From: Deltaproteobacteria bacterium | GTDB lineage: Bacteria; Myxococcota; B64-G9 | Direction: 5' to 3' | NCBI GenBank assembly: GCA_030591745.1 | Contig: JAUVAM010000130.1 | Coordinates: 1 to 8,077 of the forward strand | Length of the DNA stretch: 8,077 nucleotides | Shown: positions 1-4,352 of the stretch, in pieces | Layout: every line of letters starts with the position of its first letter | How positions within the stretch are numbered: position 1 is the first letter of the stretch | The notes under the pieces: generated by a model | The model's database searches: none | What the model was told of the DNA's origin: nothing | What the model saw: the letters and a program-made list of their open reading frames with translations, nothing else | Translations under genes and position numbers: made by a program

Positions 1-620
1 GGATCGATGGCCTCTCGGGTCGGGCCCGCGCTGACCAGCAGCCTGCGTCCCGCCAAGTCCTGCGGGCTCAACAAACGCTGGGCATGGGCGAAGACGACCT
101 CGGGCTGGCTCATGCGCCCTGGACCGGATTCACCGCAGGCCAAGTCCCCATCATCGGGGCCCACCTGAAAAAAGCGCTCCAGGTTGAGCAGCTTCAAAAG
201 GTTTTCTTGGGTGATGGCATTGGCGTACATACGCGTGTTCATGGCCGGTGCCACGAGCACGGGACAGGTAGAGGCCAAGACGGTGGTGGTCAGTAAATTG
301 TCGGCCATGCCGCAAGCCAGCTTGGCCAAGGTATTGGCCGTGGCCGGGGCCACCAGGACCAAATCAGCCTCCTGGCCCAGGTCGATGTGATCCATGCCGG
401 CCTGCGCGAGGGTGCCGCCATGCCCGACCTCGACCGGTCGACCCGTAAGCGCCTGGAAGGTCAAGGGCCCAACAAAACGCGAGGCGTACTCGGTCATGAT
501 CACCTGCACCCGAAATCCAGCCTTGACCAACAGACGCGCCAGCTCACAGCTCCTGTAGGCTGCGATGCCGCCCGAAATCCCGAGGACCACCAACTTGCTT
601 CGAGAATCTTCAGTCGTCAT
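1..620 (-). CDS. coaBC: CoaBC, phosphopantothenoylcysteine decarboxylase / phosphopantothenate-cysteine ligase (3' end outside window)
   Basis: Cytosolic bifunctional enzyme of coenzyme A biosynthesis. The CoaB half joins 4'-phosphopantothenate to cysteine using CTP, and the FMN-dependent CoaC half decarboxylates the product to 4'-phosphopantetheine. The 206 visible codons cover the whole CoaC domain. The FMN-binding SGGIAAY is at residues 16-22. The catalytic histidine is H78 in GMDHIDL, the PAMN motif has N128, and the C162 loop reads [10 protein letters not shown]; these correspond to H75, N125 and C158 of E. coli Dfp. The CoaB domain begins at [10 protein letters not shown] (197-206), where the window ends. 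The ATG at 618-620 is preceded by GAGGAA about eight bases upstream. It lies 14 bases after the stop of the exported-protein gene, so the two are probably cotranscribed. The family assignment is certain; only the ligase half is unseen. Confidence 0.96.
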   Translation of the reverse strand, partial: MTTEDSRSKLVVLGISGGIAAYRSCELARLLVKAGFRVQVIMTEYASRFVGPLTFQALTGRPVEVGHGGTLAQAGMDHIDLGQEADLVLVAPATANTLAKLACGMADNLLTTTVLASTCPVLVAPAMNTRMYANAITQENLLKLLNLERFFQVGPDDGDLACGESGPGRMSQPEVVFAHAQRLLSPQDLAGRRLLVSAGPTREAID

Positions 621-634
621 GAGTCATTCCTCAC

Positions 635-1090
635 TCATCCTCGATGCCAAAAACGCCATCGACCGTCGACCTGCAAAAAACAAAACACAAGAGTCTGACC
701 CCGTTTGTCACGCCCCGGCATAAAAAGCGTGCCATGAAAAATCGCCATGGTCACATTACGCTTAAGCTTTTCGCCGGCCGGCAAAACCAACACGTCTTTG
801 AGCACCACCTCTGAAATTTTTCCGCCCCGGCTCAACACGGTGCCCAGCTCTTTTAAAAACTGAGCCTGCTTGCGCTCAAAGGTTTTTTGTTCCAATCCCC
901 GTTTGCTCATGGCCGCCCATTCGGCATAGCTCAAGCCATGAACTCCGGCCTTGTCCACCTGCCCCTGACGCAAGGCCTCAAAGAAAGCCTGTGCTGTCTG
1001 CTGCACGGATTCGGGTTTTTCCAAGCCCCAGCCCGGTGCGGCCATAAAAAAAACCGCCCCAAACACGAAAAGTCCGACGAGCTTATGCAT
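635..1090 (-). CDS. Small exported protein, possibly NTF2-like fold
   Basis: A 151-residue protein of unrecognised family. A longer in-frame start exists at 1183, but I chose the ATG at 1088-1090. There, GGAGGTGG lies immediately upstream, and the protein opens with a typical signal peptide (MHKLVGLFVFGAVFFMAAP, cleavage probably after G18-W-G or nearby), predicting export to the periplasm. The mature part begins with a helix-rich stretch (PESVQQTAQAFFEALRQG) and ends in a strand-like tail (TLVFCFLQVDGRWRF). This order, with a terminal DGRWRF, is reminiscent of NTF2-like or SnoaL-like proteins, many of which are small periplasmic proteins of unknown role. It sits directly upstream of coaBC with a 14-base gap, so it probably heads that transcription unit. 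No functional link to coenzyme A synthesis is apparent. Coding status is well supported; fold assignment is a guess. Confidence 0.8.
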   Translation of the reverse strand: MHKLVGLFVFGAVFFMAAPGWGLEKPESVQQTAQAFFEALRQGQVDKAGVHGLSYAEWAAMSKRGLEQKTFERKQAQFLKELGTVLSRGGKISEVVLKDVLVLPAGEKLKRNVTMAIFHGTLFMPGRDKRGQTLVFCFLQVDGRWRFWHRG

Positions 1091-1093
1091 GAG

Positions 1094-1101
1094 CCACCTC
1101 C
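1094..1101 (-). promoter_or_regulatory. Strong ribosome binding site of the exported-protein gene
   Basis: On the minus strand this reads GGAGGTGG, with the GGAGGT core five bases from the ATG at 1090. It decides the start in favour of the 151-residue form, because the longer in-frame start at 1183 would place this site and the signal peptide inside the protein. Confidence 0.8.
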
Positions 1102-1107
1102 GGCCAG

Positions 1108-1113
1108 AGCATA
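1108..1113 (-). promoter_or_regulatory. Possible extended -10 element for the exported-protein/coaBC unit
   Basis: The minus strand reads TGTTATGCT, an extended -10 (TGn) followed by TATGCT, matching TATAAT at four of six positions. The -35 region 17 bases upstream (TTCCCC) is weak. Transcription would begin about 1101, leaving a leader that is little more than the ribosome binding site. This is suggestive only. Confidence 0.35.
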
Positions 1114-1137
1114 ACACGACCCGTCCCCAGGGGAAGC

Positions 1138-1167
1138 TTGACGCAGGCAGATCACAGAAGACACAAT
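1138..1167 (+). promoter_or_regulatory. Promoter-like element directly before the first RING gene (TTGACG-N18-CACAAT)
   Basis: TTGACG at 1138-1143 (five of six to the -35 consensus) and CACAAT at 1162-1167 (four of six to -10) are 18 bases apart. Six bases then precede the ATG at 1174, so transcription should start at or next to the A of the start codon. The same arrangement recurs before the paralog at 2802-2831, while the spacer between the two hexamers has diverged. The TTG could instead be read as an upstream start codon, in which case part of this segment is coding. Confidence 0.5.
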
Positions 1168-1173
1168 GGAGCC

Positions 1174-1968
1174 ATGCAAGCATTCATTCCCATCATGGTC
1201 GCCATACTGGGCCTCGCCTTCTTCGTGGTCCTGGTCGTGGCCCTCGCCAAGCATTCCAATAAAACCAAAGAACGCAGACGGGTCATACTGCAAACCCTGG
1301 CGGACAAGCTGGGGGGGCGGGTTCTGCCGGCCACGTTCACACGCGGCGCAGAAGTGCACTTTTCCCACAAGGGCAAGGACTGTCGCCTTGTCTTTTACTC
1401 CACCGGCGGAAAGAACCCCACCTACTACACACGTTTCCTGATGCACATGGGTTCCAGGCCACTATTGTCCACCCACATCTATAAAGAAGGATTGATGCAG
1501 GGCTTGGGTAAAAAACTGGGATTCCAGGACATCCAGGTGCGGGACGAGCCCTTCAACCACAGATTCATGATCAAGGGCAACCACGAGTCGAGGGTCAAGA
1601 AATTCCTGAGCCAGCCGGTCCGTAAAGCCATCATGCAGCTTGAGACTCTCTCCAAAATTCAGCACATCGACGTGGCAACCTCGGGCGATGAGCTTCGCAT
1701 CCAGAAGCTGTCCTGGCTGTACAATCTGAATGTTCTCGAACCCTTTATCGAACAGAGCCTGGTGGTGGCCGAGGGTTTTCTATCGGCCTGCCAGCTCACG
1801 GGCGCCATCGAACCCGACACGTCGGCGACGAGCACCGAAACCTGCGCGGTCTGCTCAGACGAGCTGTCGGGCTCCAGCCGCTCTTGCCCGGCCTGCGGCG
1901 CGGTCCACCACCCGGAATGTTGGACCTTGAACGACGGTTGCGGCGCCTGCGCGCACAAAGAAACCTGA
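1174..1968 (+). CDS. Membrane-anchored RING-like zinc-finger protein (paralog A)
   Basis: A 264-residue protein with three parts. Residues 4-24 are one transmembrane helix (FIPIMVAILGLAFFVVLVVAL), followed by a basic stretch (KHSNKTKERRR) that predicts a cytoplasmic C-terminus. Residues about 37-205 form a middle domain I do not recognise, with LGGRVLP, GFQDIQV and FLSQPVRKAI as its most conserved parts relative to the paralog at 2838. Its layout loosely recalls bacterial DUF3137-type membrane proteins. Residues 224-259 form a zinc domain with ligands C224, C227, C238, C241, H246, C249, C256 and C259. This pattern, with HHPECW, resembles the prokaryotic RING-finger family (Prok-RING_1). An in-frame TTG at 1138 (AGGGG upstream) would add 12 residues, MTQADHRRHNGA. 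I prefer the ATG because that segment looks like a promoter. The receiver-RING gene follows after 13 bases. No enzymatic function can be assigned. Confidence 0.85.
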   Translation: MQAFIPIMVAILGLAFFVVLVVALAKHSNKTKERRRVILQTLADKLGGRVLPATFTRGAEVHFSHKGKDCRLVFYSTGGKNPTYYTRFLMHMGSRPLLSTHIYKEGLMQGLGKKLGFQDIQVRDEPFNHRFMIKGNHESRVKKFLSQPVRKAIMQLETLSKIQHIDVATSGDELRIQKLSWLYNLNVLEPFIEQSLVVAEGFLSACQLTGAIEPDTSATSTETCAVCSDELSGSSRSCPACGAVHHPECWTLNDGCGACAHKET

Positions 1969-1971
1969 GCC

Positions 1972-1979
1972 GGGGGGAT
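1972..1979 (+). promoter_or_regulatory. Ribosome binding site fixing a GTG start
   Basis: The G-rich GGGGGGAT sits two to five bases before the GTG at 1982. The alternative ATG at 1997 has no comparable site, so the GTG start is preferred for the receiver-RING gene. Confidence 0.5.
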
Positions 1980-1981
1980 AC

Positions 1982-2743
1982 GTGGAACCCACCATCATGC
2001 TGGCCCGAGGTTGCGCCTCACCCGCCGTCATCTTTCTTTTCATTTTGGCTTTTTTTCTGTTCCGTTTTTTCTTAAGGCGACACAGACAAAAAATGAATCG
2101 TCAAGCATGGCGTGACTATGATCTGTCCGAGCGGGAGCGCCGGGTACGGTCCGAAAACCCCGTGATCGAGATCATCGACAACCAACCCCGGCCCAAGACA
2201 CCAGCTCCTCGCAATGTCCATTCGGCCCTGGCCGGGCTACAAGTACTTGTAGCCGACGACTCCAAAACCATGCGCCAGGTGCTGACCTCTCTTTTGGAAC
2301 CCGAATGCGTCGAAGTGCACCGGGCCGGATCCGGCGAAAGTGCTTGGCTCGCCATGCAGCAAGAGCAGCTGGATTTGCTGATCCTGGATGAGCGCTTGCC
2401 GGGCCTGAACGCCTATGACTTCATCGAGCGCATGCGCGGCACCAAGGGCGCACCCGACCTGCCCGCCATCTTGATGCACAGTCAGGACATGCCGGAAAAC
2501 TCAGCCCTCGCGAATCTGTACTTCACCACGCTCCTGAAAAAACCATTTTCATCAGACGAGCTGCTAAGCGCCGTACACAAGATCCGCAAGGCACCCAGCC
2601 TGGCCCTGGAAGCGCCCAACTGCCCGGTTTGCGAGCATCCGACGGAAGAACAAATCAAACGATGTCCCTCCTGCGGCGCCAACCACCATCCCGAATGCTG
2701 GATGCTCAACGACGGCTGCGGAAGCTGTGGCTTTCAAAACTGA
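1982..2743 (+). CDS. Membrane-anchored response regulator fused to a RING-like zinc domain
   Basis: A 253-residue protein starting at GTG. Residues 14-31 (PAVIFLFILAFFLFRFFL) form a transmembrane helix followed by RRHRQK, placing the rest in the cytoplasm. After a charged linker (about 35-83), residues 86-203 are a CheY-like receiver domain. It has the acidic pair D92 and D93 in VADDSKTMR, acceptor D136 in LILDERLPG, S167 as the switch hydroxyl and K187 in KKPF, so it should be phosphorylatable. Residues 214-249 are the zinc domain, with ligands C214, C217, C228, C231, H236, C239, C246 and C249 in exactly the spacing of its two neighbours. There is no DNA-binding or enzymatic output domain, so the zinc domain is the likely output. 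It lies 13 bases after paralog A, suggesting cotranscription. No histidine kinase is present nearby. Domain calls are confident; the biological role is unknown. Confidence 0.9.
   Translation: MEPTIMLARGCASPAVIFLFILAFFLFRFFLRRHRQKMNRQAWRDYDLSERERRVRSENPVIEIIDNQPRPKTPAPRNVHSALAGLQVLVADDSKTMRQVLTSLLEPECVEVHRAGSGESAWLAMQQEQLDLLILDERLPGLNAYDFIERMRGTKGAPDLPAILMHSQDMPENSALANLYFTTLLKKPFSSDELLSAVHKIRKAPSLALEAPNCPVCEHPTEEQIKRCPSCGANHHPECWMLNDGCGSCGFQN
2235..2254. repeat. Perfect 20-bp palindrome inside the receiver gene
   Basis: GGCTACAAGTACTTGTAGCC is its own reverse complement with no spacer, centred at 2244/2245. It encodes the first strand of the receiver domain (LQVLVA). It could be an operator-like dyad or simply coding sequence. 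Confidence 0.9.
2663..2721 (+). repeat. 59-bp perfect direct repeat, copy 1 (RING second half)
   Basis: This 59-base segment encodes CPSCGANHHPECWMLNDGCG of the receiver-RING protein and is identical base for base to 3540-3598. Flanking bases differ on both sides. The corresponding stretch of paralog A (1885-1943) differs from it at 14 positions. Confidence 0.95.
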
Positions 2744-2801
2744 GGGAATCCACTATCCCCCCGACCCCAAGAGACGCTCCAAGGCAAGCTGTCCATAACA
2801 G

Positions 2802-2831
2802 TTGACGACAACAATTCATGCACGACACAAT
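2802..2831 (+). promoter_or_regulatory. Promoter-like element directly before the third RING gene (TTGACG-N18-CACAAT)
   Basis: TTGACG at 2802-2807 and CACAAT at 2826-2831, 18 bases apart, are followed by six bases and then the ATG at 2838. This is the same geometry as at 1138-1167. No ribosome binding site precedes either the TTG or the ATG, so a leaderless transcript starting at the ATG is the simplest reading. If TTG were the start codon, the segment would encode 12 extra residues. Confidence 0.55.
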
Positions 2832-2837
2832 GCGGCC

Positions 2838-3626
2838 ATGGAGACAATCATAGTCATCCTTTTCTCCCTGCTAGGCGTCACCCTCTTCATTTTGGCCGTG
2901 GCCGCCTCCCGCCAAGCCAAGAAAGCCAGAGAACGCAGTGAAGTCATTCTGCAAACCTTGGCGAACAAACTGGGGGGACGTATCTTGCCGGACGAGTTCA
3001 CGCTGCACTTTCTCCACTCCGGTATGGAGTGTCGCCTTGTCTTTCACCCCAGCAGCAGCTTCAGCAACAATCAAATCAAATACACATGTTTTTTGATGCC
3101 CCTGGAATCCATACCGCCATTTTTCACACAAATATTTCAAGAGAACCTCATCCAGAACTTGACCAAAAGCATGGGATTCCAGGACATCCAGGTGGGGGAC
3201 GCAGACTTCGACCCCAAATTCACGATCAAGGGCGACAACGAAGCGCGGGTGCGGCAGTTCTTGAGCCAGCCGGTCCGCGAAGCCATTTTGCGGCTTGAGG
3301 CCCTCTCCAAAAGCCACCACATTGAGGTTGCGATTTCCAGCAGGGAGCTTCGCATTGAGAAGCTGACATGGCTAGACAGCCTGGATCTTCTCGAAGCCTT
3401 TATCGAGCAAAGCCAGGTGGTGGCCGATGGCTTCTTGGCGGCCTGCCACCTCACAGGTCCCACCGAATCGACCATGCCGGCGACGACCACCGAGACCTGC
3501 GCGGTTTGCCAAAACGAGTTGACAGGCACCAAGCACTCCTGTCCCTCCTGCGGCGCCAACCACCATCCCGAATGCTGGATGCTCAACGACGGCTGCGGCA
3601 GTTGCGGAGCTACGGATTCAGGCTAG
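2838..3626 (+). CDS. Membrane-anchored RING-like zinc-finger protein (paralog B)
   Basis: A 262-residue paralog of the product at 1174-1968, roughly half identical by eye along its whole length. It has an N-terminal transmembrane helix (TIIVILFSLLGVTLFILAVAA) followed by SRQAKKARERS, which predicts a cytoplasmic body. The middle domain is shared with paralog A, with LGGRILP, GFQDIQV, FTIKGDNEARV, FLSQPVREAI and EAFIEQSQVVADGFL conserved, and I do not recognise it. The C-terminal zinc domain has ligands C221, C224, C235, C238, H243, C246, C253 and C256. The first knuckle (ETCAVCQNEL) resembles paralog A, but the second half is identical at DNA level to the receiver-RING gene. A TTG start at 2802 would add 12 residues but has no ribosome binding site. 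The gap to the previous gene is 94 bases with its own promoter-like element. The 3' end overlaps udk on the other strand by 17 bases. Confidence 0.86.
   Translation: METIIVILFSLLGVTLFILAVAASRQAKKARERSEVILQTLANKLGGRILPDEFTLHFLHSGMECRLVFHPSSSFSNNQIKYTCFLMPLESIPPFFTQIFQENLIQNLTKSMGFQDIQVGDADFDPKFTIKGDNEARVRQFLSQPVREAILRLEALSKSHHIEVAISSRELRIEKLTWLDSLDLLEAFIEQSQVVADGFLAACHLTGPTESTMPATTTETCAVCQNELTGTKHSCPSCGANHHPECWMLNDGCGSCGATDSG
3540..3598 (+). repeat. 59-bp perfect direct repeat, copy 2 (RING second half)
   Basis: Identical to 2663-2721. In this gene the rest of the protein follows paralog A, so the repeat marks a mosaic boundary within the zinc domain. Confidence 0.95.
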
Positions 3627-4239
3627 GTAAAAGGTGCTGACGAATCGAGTCCACCACCACGTTGATGGCCACGTCGTTGGGCCCGGCGGAGGGGATGATT
3701 ACGTCGGCGTAACGCTTGGAGGGTTCGACGAAGGTCAGGTGCATGGGGCGCACCGTCTCCATGTACTGGCTGACCACGGCATCGATGGTGCGGCCGCGAT
3801 CCTTCACGTCTCGAGTCAATCGCCGAATGAAACGAATGTCGTCATCGGCGTCCACGAAGATCTTCAGGTTCATGCGTCGCCTGAGCTCACGAATCGCCAG
3901 CACCATGATGCCCTCGATGATGACCACGCTGGCCGGCTCAACCCGAGTTGTCTCCGCGGTGCGATTGTAATCCTTGAACGAGTAGATGGGCTTTTCAACC
4001 GCCTCGCCCCGGCTCAAGCATTCCAGGTGCTCGACCAAAAGATCGTTGTCGAAAGCCTCGGGATGATCGAAGTTGAAATTGCGCCGGTCTTCCATGTCCA
4101 GATGGCTTAAATCTCGGTAGTAGGAATCTTGATCCAGCAGAGTGACGGGTTCACCAACCAGCGCCTCCAAGATTTTCTTGGTGACTCTGGTCTTGCCCGA
4201 TGCCGAACCACCGGCGATACCTAGGATGGCGACGCTCAT
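3610..4239 (-). CDS. udk: Uridine kinase
   Basis: Cytosolic pyrimidine-salvage enzyme that phosphorylates uridine and cytidine to UMP and CMP using a nucleoside triphosphate. The 209-residue length is normal for the family. The P-loop GGSASGKT is at residues 10-17. DQDSYYRDL at 36-44 and NFDHPEAFD at 56-64 match the nucleoside-binding motifs, and PIYSFKDYNR at 84-93 contains the conserved tyrosine and arginine. IIEGIMVL at 107-114 is the Walker B-like strand. RRLTRDVKDRGR at 139-150 is the arginine-rich lid. The ATG at 4237-4239 has no ribosome binding site but is preceded at short range by an excellent promoter, so translation may start on a nearly leaderless message. The last codons overlap the convergent RING gene by 17 bases. 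Phosphoribulokinase is a related alternative, but the motifs fit Udk better. Confidence 0.95.
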   Translation of the reverse strand: MSVAILGIAGGSASGKTRVTKKILEALVGEPVTLLDQDSYYRDLSHLDMEDRRNFNFDHPEAFDNDLLVEHLECLSRGEAVEKPIYSFKDYNRTAETTRVEPASVVIIEGIMVLAIRELRRRMNLKIFVDADDDIRFIRRLTRDVKDRGRTIDAVVSQYMETVRPMHLTFVEPSKRYADVIIPSAGPNDVAINVVVDSIRQHLLPSLNP

Positions 4240-4248
4240 CGGGACGGA

Positions 4249-4277
4249 ATCATAGGCAGCAAGCCCGCTTATGTCAA
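4249..4277 (-). promoter_or_regulatory. Consensus sigma70-type promoter of udk
   Basis: On the minus strand, TTGACA (4277-4272) is followed after exactly 17 bases by TATGAT (4254-4249), matching the consensus at six of six and five of six positions. Only nine bases separate the -10 from the udk ATG, so the predicted start near 4242 leaves a leader of about three bases. Confidence 0.75.
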
Positions 4278-4290
4278 ACGGTCAATTTTC

Positions 4291-4319
4291 TTGAATCATC
4301 CTCATCGCTTTGCTAGTGA
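4291..4319 (+). promoter_or_regulatory. Possible weak promoter of the Clp ATPase gene
   Basis: TTGAAT at 4291-4296 and, 17 bases on, TGCTAGTGA (4311-4319), which has an extended -10 TGn but a poor hexamer. It lies in the 113-base divergent gap between udk and the Clp gene. Support is thin, and I see no heat-shock operator such as a CIRCE inverted repeat in this gap. Confidence 0.3.
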
Positions 4320-4352
4320 AAAGACAACGAAAACTCATTGCGAGGAGCCCGA

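Noticed and set aside
691..706. GAGTCTGACCCCGTTT resembles a motif seen near REP-type or transposase-associated repeats in many genomes.
   Set aside because: It lies inside the exported-protein gene and encodes KRGQTL in a region that reads as normal protein. There is no second copy, inverted repeat or transposase in the window.
1311..1317. Seven-G tract in paralog A as a possible phase-variation slippage site.
   Set aside because: It encodes the conserved LGGR, the paralog has a similar G run at the same codons, and seven bases is short for phase variation.
931..1446. Long open frame on the minus strand (171 codons) overlapping the exported-protein gene and paralog A.
   Set aside because: It is antisense to the well-supported paralog A and out of frame with the exported-protein gene on its own strand. 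It has no domain-like content and ends inside the better-supported gene.
2871..3586. Two 149-codon minus-strand frames opposite paralog B.
   Set aside because: They are reverse-frame shadows of a paralogous coding region whose plus-strand product has clear conserved motifs.
1174..3626. The RING cluster as a bacterial ubiquitin-conjugation operon.
   Set aside because: No ubiquitin-like protein, E1, E2 or JAB peptidase gene is present within the window; neighbours are udk, a Clp ATPase and coaBC.
4240..4352. Heat-shock operator (CIRCE-like inverted repeat) upstream of the Clp ATPase.
   Set aside because: I looked for the long inverted repeat in the divergent gap and found none.
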